Origin: Fimbriimonadales bacterium
GTDB lineage: Bacteria > Armatimonadota > Fimbriimonadia > Fimbriimonadales > GBS-DC
Assembly (NCBI GenBank): GCA_026003075.1
Contig: BPGO01000003.1
Location: 214,025-278,024 of the forward strand
Direction: 5' to 3'
DNA length: 64,000 nt
A model generated the notes under the pieces. The model saw only the letters and a list, made by a program, of their open reading frames with translations, was not told where the DNA came from and did not search any database. How positions within the stretch are numbered: position 1 is the stretch's first letter; each line of letters begins with the position of its first letter. This document shows, one piece after another, positions 48,104-56,735 of this stretch. The position numbers and the translations under genes are program-made.

Positions 48104-49399
48104 CTAAGAGACTCCTTCGCTCACCACCTCTCCCAGCACACCGTCCGCGGCGAGGTCGGTAATCCGCACCTGCACCAGTTGCCCCGCGAGCGTGGGCGAG
48201 GCAGCGAACTCCACCTGGAGGTAGTGGTCGCTTGTACCCGTCATCAAGCCCGAAAGTTTGGATCGGCTCTCCACCAGCACGCGCTCCACTTTACCGAGAA
48301 AGCGTGTGGCGTAGCGGCGCGCCGCCTCTTTGCAGACCTGCTGCAGTCGCTGAATCCGCTCCGACTTTACCGTATCGGGCACATGGTCGGGCATCGCTTC
48401 CGCGGGTGTGCCCGGACGCGGCGAGTAGCGAAACAGGTGCGCCCGACAGAACTCGACCTGCTCCACGACCGAACAGGTGTTCTGAAACGCTGACTCATCC
48501 TCGCCCGGAAAGCCCACCATAATATCCGTGCTGACGCCGCAATCGGGAATACGGGCACGCAGACGGCGAATCAGATCGAGATAGAACGCCTGGTCGTAGG
48601 GACGATTCATCGCCTTGAGAATCCGCGAGTCGCCGCTCTGGAGCGGGATGTGGAGCTGTGGGCACATTTTGGGATTCTCGGCAATCAGGTCGATCAGGTC
48701 GTCGCGAATCAGGGTCGGCTCGATGGAACTAATGCGGATGCGCTCCAGCCCCTCAATCGCGCTCAGCATGGCGCATAACTCCGTCAGGTTCGGACCCCCG
48801 CTGCCTGTTTCCGCGCTATAATCACCTATCAGCACGCCCGTCAACACGATCTCGCGATAGCCGTCTTCGACCATCGCCCGCGCCTCTTCCAATACCTCTT
48901 GATAGGGGATGCTGCGCATGACGGGGCGCGTGTAGGGGATGGAACAGAAACTGCAGTACACATTACAGCCGTCTTGAATTTTCAGCACCGCGCGGCTGCG
49001 CCGACGGATAGGAACCTCACCGCGCCGACGCGCCTGTTCCAACGCGGTCTTGAAGTGGGGGAAACGCTCCAGAAGGTACTCCACGGTGCGCAGTTTGTCG
49101 GGGTTCGGCACCACGAGGTGCGCCTCGTCCAGCTGCTCCCCGCGTCGGAGGGTGAACTGCGCGTAGCAACCCGTCATCACCACAATGGCGTCGGGGTTCT
49201 GACGCGCGGCGCGGCGGAGGGTCTGGCGCGACTTCGCCTCCGCCGACTGCGTCACGGAGCAGGTGTTGATCACATACACATCCGCAGGCGCGTCAAACGG
49301 CACGATTTCGAAGCCCTGCGCCTCGAAACTCTCCAGAATCTTCTGCGTCTCGTACTGGTTGACCTTGCACCCCAGCGTCGTAAAGGCAGCGGTCGGCAT
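48104..49399 (-). CDS. mtaB: tRNA t6A37 methylthiotransferase MtaB-like radical SAM enzyme
   Basis: About 431 residues: N-terminal UPF0004 domain (AAFTTLGCKVNQYET, VINTCSVTQSAEAKSRQTLRRA, MTGCYAQ), radical SAM core with CNVYCSFCSIPYTRP (CxxxCxxC), and a C-terminal TRAM domain. LGCKVNQ(Y/A)E and CSVT mark the MtaB subgroup that makes ms2t6A at position 37 of tRNA. The start at ATG 49399 is supported by TACAAT 9 nt upstream; the 15 residues added in the track are non-family. Confidence 0.93.
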   Translation of the reverse strand: MPTAAFTTLGCKVNQYETQKILESFEAQGFEIVPFDAPADVYVINTCSVTQSAEAKSRQTLRRAARQNPDAIVVMTGCYAQFTLRRGEQLDEAHLVVPNPDKLRTVEYLLERFPHFKTALEQARRRGEVPIRRRSRAVLKIQDGCNVYCSFCSIPYTRPVMRSIPYQEVLEEARAMVEDGYREIVLTGVLIGDYSAETGSGGPNLTELCAMLSAIEGLERIRISSIEPTLIRDDLIDLIAENPKMCPQLHIPLQSGDSRILKAMNRPYDQAFYLDLIRRLRARIPDCGVSTDIMVGFPGEDESAFQNTCSVVEQVEFCRAHLFRYSPRPGTPAEAMPDHVPDTVKSERIQRLQQVCKEAARRYATRFLGKVERVLVESRSKLSGLMTGTSDHYLQVEFAASPTLAGQLVQVRITDLAADGVLGEVVSEGVS

Positions 49400-49408
49400 G
49401 ACAAGCGA

Positions 49409-49414
49409 ATTGTA
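49409..49414 (-). promoter_or_regulatory. -10 element, probable leaderless promoter of mtaB
   Basis: Minus-strand TACAAT followed by 9 nt and the ATG at 49399, with no Shine-Dalgarno. Confidence 0.5.
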
Positions 49415-49499
49415 CCTCACGGGGAAATTCGCTCCTCCCGCCAATTCCGGCAGCCGCGTCGCTTTTCAGGTACAATCGATTGCGTAAGGAGGCTATCTT

Positions 49500-50717
49500 A
49501 TGGATTTCACGCTTTCTGAAGAGCACCTGATGGTGCGCGACACGGTACGACGCTTTGTAGAAAACGAAATAAAACCCCATATTCGCGAATGGGATCGGCA
49601 TGGCGCCGACCCCAAGGTGTATCAGCGCATGGCAGAACTCGGCTTGCTGGGGATCTGTGTCCCCCGCAAGTGGGGCGGCTCCGGGCTGGACTACATCGCG
49701 CTGGGAATCGCGTGCGAGGAACTGGAGTACGGCGATACCTTCTTGCGCGTGGTGATGTCGGTACATGTCGGCTTGACTGCGATGACCCTGATGGCATGGG
49801 GCAACGAGGAGCAGAAAAAGCGTTTTCTCATCCCCCAGGCGCGGGGGGAACGACTTGGCGCGTTCTGTCTGACCGAGCCGAACGCGGGCAGCGATGTGGT
49901 CGGCATGCAGTCCGTCGCGCGGCGCGAGGGCGACCGTTATATCCTCAACGGCGAGAAAATCTGGATTTCGCTTGCCGAAGTGGCGGACCAGTATCTGGTG
50001 GTGGCGTGGACCGATTTGGACAAAAAAGCGAAGCGCGACCATTCGGGCATGAGCGCGTTCTTCGTGGAGCGCGAGCGCCCTGGCGTAAAACCCTATACCC
50101 TGAAAGGGAAACTCGGGGTGCGCGCGGGCAACACAGGCGGCGTGGTGTTCGAAAATGTGGAAATCCCCGTCGAGAACCGCATCGGCGAGGAGGGCGAGGG
50201 CTTCAAAATCGCCATGTTCGCGCTGGATCAAGGGCGCTATACCGTCGCGGCGGGCGCAGCGGGGCTAATCCGCGCCTGTCTGGACGAATCGGTGCGCTAC
50301 GCCAAAGAGCGCAAAACCTTCGGCAAGCCCTTAGCAGAACATCAACTCATCAAGCAGAAAATCGCGCAGATGGAAGCCGACTACCAGATTAGCACGCTGC
50401 TCTATCAGAAGGTCGGCTGGATGAAGAATGTCGGCTTACGCAATACGCGCGAAACCTCGCTGGCGAAGTGGTACAGCACCGAAGCGGCACAACGCGCTGC
50501 CAACGCCGCCGTGCAAGTCTTCGGCTCCTATGGCTTCTCCGACGAGTACCCCGTGGAGCGCTTCTACCGCAACAGCAAGGGCGCGACCATCTACGAGGGT
50601 ACTTCGGAAATCCATACCCTGCTGCAGGCAGACTACGCGCTGGGCTATCGTGTGGATAAACCCTTGCGTGTCAATCTCCCGACCTATCCGTTTGCCGAGG
50701 ACGCGGAAGGCGGATAA
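49500..50717 (+). CDS. Acyl-CoA dehydrogenase
   Basis: 405 residues, the full FAD-dependent fold: LSEEHLMVRDTVRRFVENEI, FCLTEPNAGSDVVGMQSVARREGDRYILNGEKIWIS, VRYAKERKTFGKPLAEHQLIKQKIAQME and the C-terminal YEGTSEIHTLLQADYALG, where the Glu of EGTSEI is the usual catalytic base position. It oxidises an acyl-CoA at C2-C3. Chain length is not evident and no other beta-oxidation gene adjoins it. TACAAT and GTAAGGAGG precede the ATG. Confidence 0.95.
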   Translation: MDFTLSEEHLMVRDTVRRFVENEIKPHIREWDRHGADPKVYQRMAELGLLGICVPRKWGGSGLDYIALGIACEELEYGDTFLRVVMSVHVGLTAMTLMAWGNEEQKKRFLIPQARGERLGAFCLTEPNAGSDVVGMQSVARREGDRYILNGEKIWISLAEVADQYLVVAWTDLDKKAKRDHSGMSAFFVERERPGVKPYTLKGKLGVRAGNTGGVVFENVEIPVENRIGEEGEGFKIAMFALDQGRYTVAAGAAGLIRACLDESVRYAKERKTFGKPLAEHQLIKQKIAQMEADYQISTLLYQKVGWMKNVGLRNTRETSLAKWYSTEAAQRAANAAVQVFGSYGFSDEYPVERFYRNSKGATIYEGTSEIHTLLQADYALGYRVDKPLRVNLPTYPFAEDAEGG

Positions 50718-50843
50718 TTCTCCGCCCCCTCACCCCTTGCACGAGGCGCCCGATGCGGGCGGGAGGAGGGGCTCGAACCGCCGCCCGGCTCCAAATAGGG
50801 CGGCGAGAGTCCGCTTCAGGTACACTCTATCGGAGGCTGTGCA

Positions 50844-52247
50844 ATGAGCATTCGAATCGAGCGAGACGCTTTAGGAGAGCGCGAACTGCCCGCGGATGTC
50901 TATTGGGGTTTACAAACGCTGCGGGCGCAGGAGAATTTCCCGATTAGTGGCATCACGGAACCCCCACTGATGATTGACGCCTATGTACTGCTGAAAAAAG
51001 CGGCGGCGCAGGCGAACACGGAACTGGGCTTACTGCCCGAACATGTGGGGCGCGCGATTATGCAAGCCGCCGACGAAATCCTGCAGGGCAAACTGCGCGA
51101 CCAGTTCCCCACCGACATCTTCCATCAGGGGGCGGGCACTTCGTTCCACATGAATGTGAACGAGGTGCTGGCGAACCGCGCCATCGAGATTTTGGGCGGT
51201 CAAAAAGGCGACTACACGATGGTGAATCCAAACGACCACCCGAACTTTGGGCAATCCACGAACGACACCTTCCCGACGGCGATGCGCATCGCAACGCGCC
51301 TTGCCCTGCGCGAGTTGTTTCCTGCGCTGGACGCGCTCACGGACGCCTTCGCACAGAAAGGTCGGGAGTTCGACCATGTGCTGAAGTCGGGACGCACGCA
51401 CTTACAAGACGCCGTGCCGATTCGGTTGGGTCAAGAGTTTGCGGCGTATGCGGCGACGCTGCGCAAGTGTCGGCGCGTGCTGGAGTTCGCCGCCGAGGCA
51501 GTGGAAGAACTCGGCATCGGCGGTAGCGCGGTCGGCACAGGACTGAACACCCATCCCCAGTACCGATTCCGCGTGGTGGAACTCCTACGCCAGTGGACGG
51601 GCATCCCCTTCCGCCCCGCCGACGACCTGCGCGAGGCGATGCAAAGCCAGATGCCCATGCAGTTAGTGGGGTCTGCCCTGCGCACGCTCGCGCTGGAACT
51701 GACCCGAATCGTGAACGACCTGCGCCTGCTCTCCTCAGGACCGCTTACCGGCTTCGCCGAAATCACCCTGCCTGCCGTGCAGCCAGGCAGCAGCATCATG
51801 CCCGGCAAGGTGAACCCCAGTATCCCCGAAATGGCGAACATGGTCTGTTTTCAGGTGATTGGCAACGCGACGACGATCGACTACGCCGTACAAGCAGGAC
51901 AACTGGAACTGAATGTGATGATGCCCGTGATGGCGTACAACGCTGTCTTTTCGGTTCAGATTATGACCCACATGATGCGCCAGTTAGACGAGCGATGCGT
52001 GCGGGGCATCACTGCGAACGAGGATAAATGTCGCTGGTACGCCGAGACCAGTCCCAGCCTCGCCACCGCGCTCAATCCCTATGTGGGCTATGCGACCGCC
52101 GCGGAGGTCGTCAAGCAAGCCCTGCGCGAGGGACGCTCGGTCATCGATGTCGTGCGGGAGCGCAACTTGCTTACAGAAGAGCAAATCCGCGAGGTGTTCG
52201 ACCCCTTCAAGATGACCGAACCAGGTATCCCCGGCAAAACCTCGTAG
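50844..52247 (+). CDS. aspA: Aspartate ammonia-lyase
   Basis: 467 residues of the fumarase/aspartase superfamily. Motifs: GQSTNDTFPTAMRIA, SGRTHLQDAVPIRLGQEF, GGSAVGTGLNTHP and the signature loop GSSIMPGKVNPSIPEMANMVCFQVIGN. The wording IPEMANMVCFQVIGN and GRTHLQDAVPI is closer to aspartase (AspA) than to fumarase C (NPTQCEALTMV). It interconverts aspartate with fumarate and ammonia. GGAGG precedes ATG; TACACT is the likely -10. Confidence 0.92.
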   Translation: MSIRIERDALGERELPADVYWGLQTLRAQENFPISGITEPPLMIDAYVLLKKAAAQANTELGLLPEHVGRAIMQAADEILQGKLRDQFPTDIFHQGAGTSFHMNVNEVLANRAIEILGGQKGDYTMVNPNDHPNFGQSTNDTFPTAMRIATRLALRELFPALDALTDAFAQKGREFDHVLKSGRTHLQDAVPIRLGQEFAAYAATLRKCRRVLEFAAEAVEELGIGGSAVGTGLNTHPQYRFRVVELLRQWTGIPFRPADDLREAMQSQMPMQLVGSALRTLALELTRIVNDLRLLSSGPLTGFAEITLPAVQPGSSIMPGKVNPSIPEMANMVCFQVIGNATTIDYAVQAGQLELNVMMPVMAYNAVFSVQIMTHMMRQLDERCVRGITANEDKCRWYAETSPSLATALNPYVGYATAAEVVKQALREGRSVIDVVRERNLLTEEQIREVFDPFKMTEPGIPGKTS

Positions 52248-52273
52248 GGAGCTAATTCGGAGGCGAACAGACA

Positions 52274-53509
52274 ATGGCGTCGGAAATGATTCATTTGGAA
52301 GGACATGTGATCGACTCGCTCACACTGTCCAAAGTGCTGGACATCCTCTCCTCGTATGAGGGCGTGCGCTATGAGGTGCGCCACGCGAAAATCGGGCATA
52401 CCCGCACGGAGACCAGCCAGTTCGATATCTTGGTCGAGGCGGAAACGGAGGAGTTGCTGGAGCGCGTCTTGGAGGCGGTGCAGCAACATGGGGCGTATTT
52501 TTCGCACGAAGACGCCCGCTTAGAGCCTGCCCCCAAAGACGGCGTGTTCCCCGAGGATTTCTACTCCACCACGAATCTGGAGACCTTCGTGCGGGTACAT
52601 CATCGCTGGGTGCATGTGGAGAACATCGAGATGGACTGTGGCGTGCGTGTCTGGCATGAGGAGGGACGCTGGCGGGCAGCGACCGTGCCGATGGCGCGAG
52701 TTAAACAGGGCGACCTTATCGTCGTGGGACACGAGGGGATTCGCGTTACGCCCCCTGAACGGCGCGACCCGACCTCGGTCTTCGCCTTTATGGGCAGTGA
52801 TGTATCGTCGGAGAAACCCAAGGAGCGGGCAGTGCGCGGCGTCGCCGAAGAGGTGCGCAAAGCCAAAGCGAAGGGCGAGAAGGTGCTGTTCGTGGGCGGG
52901 CCCGCGATTATCCACACTGGCGCAGGTCCCTACTTAGAACAACTCATTCGCAACGGCTGGATTGATGTGCTGTTTGCGGGGAACGCGCTCGCCGCGCACG
53001 ATGTCGAGTCGGCACTGTACGGCACTTCGCTGGGGGTGTCGCTCGATTTAGGGGCGCCGGTGACTCATGGGCACCAGCATCACATCCGCGCCATCAACAA
53101 GATTCGGCTGCTGGGCGGGCTGAAGCAGGCGGTCGAGCAGGGCGTGCTGACCCGAGGCGTGATGTATACCTGTATCAAGCACAACACGCCCTTTGTGTTG
53201 GCGGGCAGCATCCGCGACGACGGACCGCTGCCCGAAGTGATTACCGATGTTCTGGAAGCACAGGACGCGATGCGCGCACACATCCCCGGCGTCGGCGTCG
53301 CCATTATGGTAGCGACCACGCTCCACTCGGTAGCAACCGGCAATATGTTGCCCGCCTCAGTGCGCGTGTTCTGCGTGGACAACGACGCCGACACGGTGAT
53401 TAAGCTCACCGATCGCGGCACGCACCAGACTTTCCCAATCGTCACCGACTGCCACTTCTTTATGAAAGAGTTGGCGCTACATCTGGTGGAGCCATTTCGG
53501 CGGAGTTAG
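52274..53509 (+). CDS. TIGR00300 / LOR-SDH family protein (ornithine cyclodeaminase-type)
   Basis: 411 residues. IHLEGHVIDSLTLSKVLDILSSYEGVRYEV, then GVFPEDFYSTTNLETFVR and a dinucleotide-binding second half (KVLFVGGPAIIHTGAGPYLEQLIRNGWIDVLFAGNALAAHDVESALYGTSLGVSL) match TIGR00300. An archaeal member and the C-terminal domain of cyanobacterial AgrE/ArgZ-type enzymes act as ornithine cyclodeaminase (ornithine to proline and ammonia). It lies 26 nt after aspA, with GGAGG 10 nt upstream, so the pair may form an ammonia-releasing amino-acid catabolic unit. Confidence 0.85.
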   Translation: MASEMIHLEGHVIDSLTLSKVLDILSSYEGVRYEVRHAKIGHTRTETSQFDILVEAETEELLERVLEAVQQHGAYFSHEDARLEPAPKDGVFPEDFYSTTNLETFVRVHHRWVHVENIEMDCGVRVWHEEGRWRAATVPMARVKQGDLIVVGHEGIRVTPPERRDPTSVFAFMGSDVSSEKPKERAVRGVAEEVRKAKAKGEKVLFVGGPAIIHTGAGPYLEQLIRNGWIDVLFAGNALAAHDVESALYGTSLGVSLDLGAPVTHGHQHHIRAINKIRLLGGLKQAVEQGVLTRGVMYTCIKHNTPFVLAGSIRDDGPLPEVITDVLEAQDAMRAHIPGVGVAIMVATTLHSVATGNMLPASVRVFCVDNDADTVIKLTDRGTHQTFPIVTDCHFFMKELALHLVEPFRRS

Positions 53510-53754
53510 CGCGTCGCTGGTGGCTGGGGCTGTTGTGGTGCGCTCATGCGCCGTCGCAGCTCGCTAATCGCCGCCGCCTTCGCCTGCGGTGGCATGTTCG
53601 GGTCGTTTTGAATCTGCTGGATGCGCTTTTCCAACTCGTTTGGGTCAGGCTGCACGAACTGCGGCTGCGTGCTGCGGTACGAGAAGAAGAAGATAATCGC
53701 CGCCGCTAAGATGAGTGTAATCGCGACAATCGCCAATTTGGTTTCCCGGTTCAT
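53506..53754 (-). CDS. Small single-pass membrane protein
   Basis: 82 residues: MNRETKLAIVAITLILAAAIIFFFSYRS is one N-terminal membrane anchor, followed by a short helical domain (DPNELEKRIQQIQNDPNMPPQAKAAAISELRRR) and a Pro/Gln tail. Not recognised by family. GGAGGGACTG precedes ATG. It follows the pseudopilin gene by 89 bp on the same strand and may belong with it. Stop overlaps the convergent gene (TTAG). Confidence 0.7.
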   Translation of the reverse strand: MNRETKLAIVAITLILAAAIIFFFSYRSTQPQFVQPDPNELEKRIQQIQNDPNMPPQAKAAAISELRRRMSAPQQPQPPATR

Positions 53755-53843
53755 CAGTCCCTCCTGCGTGGATAGGGCAGGCAGTTCCTCGCCTCACACT
53801 CCCGTGCCATTTCGCGAGGAAGCGCCTACCCGTCTCTATCGTT

Positions 53844-54674
53844 TTAGTAAGGATACCACCCTTCCGCTGTCCATTGGGCGGGCAAGCCGACGGGGATGTA
53901 GATGTTCTTGAACCAGAGGATTTTGCCCCGCGCCATGCCCTTGGCATGCCCGTCGAAGAACGCGGTGTTCGCCACGCGGTTGTGTCGGTAGCGCGGGAGC
54001 ATGCCACAGCCTGCCCATGTGCCGTTCCCGCTGGGCGTATAGTCGCAATCGCGCTCCAGAGCGATGCGCGCGTTATCGGTGGCGCCACGCGGGTTGCCTA
54101 CGGAGTCTGCCCAGTCCCACTGCCAAGTGCCGAAGTAAGGCCAACCCCAAGTCGCGTCGTTCACGCCCGTTTCGACCATCATCACTTTTTCAGCGGGCGT
54201 GTCAATCGCTGCGATCGAAGTGGCACGATGGCGAGCATCGATCTGCGAGCCGGGCACACAACAGTTCCAGAAGTCGGGGAACACATCGTAGTGGACTCCG
54301 TACTGTCCGTTCTGCTGGGGAGCAGGATAACTGGGACAACTGAAGATCCCCTCAATGCCCGGATACCACCGGAAGTTCGGGTTCATCCAGTGCGTCTCTA
54401 CGCGACCACTCTTGACATACGGATAAATCATGCCCGTCCACAGCATCTGCGGGATGTTCGTGTTGCCGCCTCCGTACTGGGACATCGGGAAGAACTCGTC
54501 GAAGTCTTGTAGGTACTGCATAATTCCAAGACCGATCTGCTTCGTGTTTGAGAGACAGGTCGTCTGACGCGCTTTTTCACGCGCCTGCGCAAACACAGGG
54601 AACAAAATCGCCGCTAAAATGGCGATAATCGCGATGACCACTAACAGCTCAATCAGCGTAAATCCACGCTTCAT
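53844..54674 (-). CDS. Prepilin-type N-terminal cleavage/methylation protein (DUF1559-like)
   Basis: 276 residues. The leader [65 protein letters not shown] is the standard Armatimonadota/Planctomycetota pseudopilin start, and [12 protein letters not shown] near the end is the matching C-terminal motif. Several conserved Trp and Cys suggest a folded globular domain. GGAGG is 7 nt upstream of the ATG. A TATAAT promoter with a LacI-like palindrome lies upstream. Confidence 0.92.
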   Translation of the reverse strand: MKRGFTLIELLVVIAIIAILAAILFPVFAQAREKARQTTCLSNTKQIGLGIMQYLQDFDEFFPMSQYGGGNTNIPQMLWTGMIYPYVKSGRVETHWMNPNFRWYPGIEGIFSCPSYPAPQQNGQYGVHYDVFPDFWNCCVPGSQIDARHRATSIAAIDTPAEKVMMVETGVNDATWGWPYFGTWQWDWADSVGNPRGATDNARIALERDCDYTPSGNGTWAGCGMLPRYRHNRVANTAFFDGHAKGMARGKILWFKNIYIPVGLPAQWTAEGWYPY

Positions 54675-54710
54675 TGCAGTCCTCCTTCGCGCTTCGTGCG
54701 GCGTTGCCCG

Positions 54711-54724
54711 TTGAAGCGCTTCAA
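54711..54724. promoter_or_regulatory. LacI-family-type operator
   Basis: TTGAAGCGCTTCAA is a perfect 14-nt palindrome centred on CG, the layout of LacI/GalR/CcpA operators. It starts about 8 nt downstream of the minus-strand -10 (54732-54737), so it covers the transcription start of the pseudopilin gene, a repression position. Confidence 0.55.
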
Positions 54725-54731
54725 TACCTTA

Positions 54732-54737
54732 ATTATA
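54732..54737 (-). promoter_or_regulatory. -10 element of the pseudopilin gene
   Basis: Perfect minus-strand TATAAT, 57 nt before ATG 54674. No good -35 at 17 nt, as expected if an activator is needed or the promoter is weak. Confidence 0.5.
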
Positions 54738-54829
54738 CATCGGCTGTAGGCCGATTCCTGCTGTTTCCAACGACAGAAAGGGTTAAACCCCCTACAAAAA
54801 GGGGTACACCTGAATGTGCGGGCGTCATT

Positions 54830-55459
54830 TCACTTTTCTGTGGGGCGCTCCATGCGAAACATCGCCTCAGGCGTGGCGCGTACATACCACGACTCGCCCA
54901 TCCTGCCGATGAAATCCGCGACGAGGTCATCCACGATGCCCTCCGGTTTGAGCAGATGCTCGGCGATGTGGAAACAGAGAACCTCCCCAATGACATAGTT
55001 CGCGGCGACGGGACCAGCGCCGTGAGACACTATCTGGAACAGTTTGCACTCCATCGCGATAGGGCTTTCGGCAACGCGCGGCGGCCGCACATAGAGCGAC
55101 GGGGCACGAGTCAAGCCCACCTGTTCAAACTCGCACACACCGTAGTCGTACTCGAATGAGGTCTGGTTCATCTTCTCCGCGAGCCAGTAGGGCGCGAGGT
55201 TGACCACGAACTCGCCCGTCGCCTGCACATTACGCAGCGTGTCCTTCGGGCGCCCGTCGCGAAAGTTGGTACAAGAGAAGACGATGGAGACGGGGTTCGC
55301 GCCGCCAGCGTTGAAGAAGCTGAACGGCGCGAGATTCGTGCAGCCGTCGGGCGCGCAGGTACTGACCCAAGCAATGGGGCGCGGTGCAACACAGCTAATC
55401 AATAGCGCATAAGCGTCGCGTACATTCATCTCCGAAGGCACGAAAGTCCGAGTCAACAT
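54830..55459 (-). CDS. Flavin reductase (FMN-binding) domain protein
   Basis: 209 residues. DAYALLISCVAPRPIAWVSTCAPDGCTNLAPFSFFNAGGANPVSIVFS is the conserved N-terminal half of the flavin-reductase/DIM6 split-barrel family; KDTLRNVQATGEFVVNLAPYWLAEKMNQTS follows in order. It binds FMN and may supply reduced flavin or act as an oxygenase component; the partner is unknown. TATCCT ends 7 nt before ATG, another possible leaderless start. Confidence 0.9.
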   Translation of the reverse strand: MLTRTFVPSEMNVRDAYALLISCVAPRPIAWVSTCAPDGCTNLAPFSFFNAGGANPVSIVFSCTNFRDGRPKDTLRNVQATGEFVVNLAPYWLAEKMNQTSFEYDYGVCEFEQVGLTRAPSLYVRPPRVAESPIAMECKLFQIVSHGAGPVAANYVIGEVLCFHIAEHLLKPEGIVDDLVADFIGRMGESWYVRATPEAMFRMERPTEK

Positions 55460-55499
55460 CGCCTAAAGGATACCCCACCCAGGCGAGGGCGATTTCGGT

Positions 55500-55505
55500 T
55501 ATAAT
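55500..55505 (+). promoter_or_regulatory. -10 element, probable leaderless promoter
   Basis: Perfect TATAAT, 6 nt before ATG 55512; no room for a Shine-Dalgarno. Confidence 0.6.
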
Positions 55506-55511
55506 ATCCCT

Positions 55512-56735
55512 ATGACGCGGAAACGGTTGCGAGCAGGCGCAGCGAAGGTAGACATCACTCCCGACATCAAAAAGATACGCATCCAACTGGGGGGCTACGG
55601 CGCACGGCTGAATATGCCCCCCACGGGCGTCCACGACCCTATCTATGCGCGCGCGCTTGCGCTGGAAACCACGCATCAGCAGGTGGTGATTGTGGCGACA
55701 GACCTTTTGCTAATTCCTTGGAGCCTGACGCGCAATGTACTGCAGGCGACTGGGCTGAAGCCAGAGCAACTGTTTATCGCGGCGAGCCATACCCACTGTG
55801 CGCCCGATGCGATGGGGCTGAACGAGCGGATGCGCTTCCCTTTACCAGGGGTGGGTACATTTATTCCGGAGTTTTTACAGTTCATGACGGAGCGCGTTGT
55901 GCAAGCCATCCAGCAGGCGCAACGCGCCATGAAGTCGGCGACGCTGTCGGTGCATGCGGCGGCGTTGCCCAACCTGAACCGCAACCGTCGCGGGCGGCGA
56001 CTGGTAGACCCCACGATGACTGTCGCGAGGCTGGACAACACGCAGGGCAAGCCGTTCGCTGCGTTGGTGGTGTACGCAGCGCACCCCACCATCTACCCCC
56101 ACACAATGATGGAGGTCTCCGCCGAGTTTCCGGGGGTGCTGCAGAACACGCTGGAGCGTGCGCTGGGGCGCGGCGCGGTCGCCTTGTATCTGAATGGAGC
56201 GCAGGGCGATGTGTCGCCAGTGGCCGACACTGGCAAGGACGACCACGAGCGCGTGCAGCGGTATGGGGCGCAACTCGCTGCGCATGCGCAACGCCTGCTG
56301 CGCAACGCGAAGGCGGACTCGGCGGGGCTGCGCTGCCGTCAGGTGTCGGTGCGCCTACCCGAAGCCCAACCCCATCCCGCGTTTCAAGAGTCGGCAGGGC
56401 GCGAATACAAAGTGCCCGAAGCGCTGCTCCAGCAGCTGACGAAGCAACTGATGCCCGAAACTGCGCCCATTAGCCTCCTCGCGCTGGGCAACCTGTTGCT
56501 GGTGGGCTTTCCGGGCGAGCCGATTAGTTCGCTGGGGCTCCAAGCGCGTGAGCTTGGGCGCGCGGCAGGCTATGCCTATGTCGCCCCTGTTGCGCTGGTC
56601 AACGACTGGATTGGCTATATCCTCACGCGCCACGAGTATCTCTTGGGCGGCTATGAGGCGACGGTCTCGTTCAACGGTCCCGATGCAGGCGCAGTGGTGA
56701 TGCAGGGCGTGCGTGAGGGTATAAACGCGCTTTAG
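55512..56735 (+). CDS. Neutral/alkaline ceramidase N-terminal-like protein
   Basis: 407 residues. The start RAGAAKVDITPD and VHDPIYARALALETTHQQVVIVATDLL, AASHTHCAPDA (zinc-binding His pair) and YLNGAQGDVSP are characteristic of the neutral/alkaline non-lysosomal ceramidase superfamily. No signal peptide, and the C-terminal domain of true ceramidases is missing, so it is likely one of the bacterial hydrolases of unknown substrate in this family. Stop overlaps the convergent gene (TTAG). Confidence 0.88.
   Translation: MTRKRLRAGAAKVDITPDIKKIRIQLGGYGARLNMPPTGVHDPIYARALALETTHQQVVIVATDLLLIPWSLTRNVLQATGLKPEQLFIAASHTHCAPDAMGLNERMRFPLPGVGTFIPEFLQFMTERVVQAIQQAQRAMKSATLSVHAAALPNLNRNRRGRRLVDPTMTVARLDNTQGKPFAALVVYAAHPTIYPHTMMEVSAEFPGVLQNTLERALGRGAVALYLNGAQGDVSPVADTGKDDHERVQRYGAQLAAHAQRLLRNAKADSAGLRCRQVSVRLPEAQPHPAFQESAGREYKVPEALLQQLTKQLMPETAPISLLALGNLLLVGFPGEPISSLGLQARELGRAAGYAYVAPVALVNDWIGYILTRHEYLLGGYEATVSFNGPDAGAVVMQGVREGINAL

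Noticed and set aside
50735-50810. tRNA-like stretch with GGTTCGAGCCCC on the minus strand
   Set aside because: The T-arm has a mismatch, and no anticodon arm, D-arm or matching acceptor stem can be drawn around it. It looks more like a worn GC-rich interspersed repeat.
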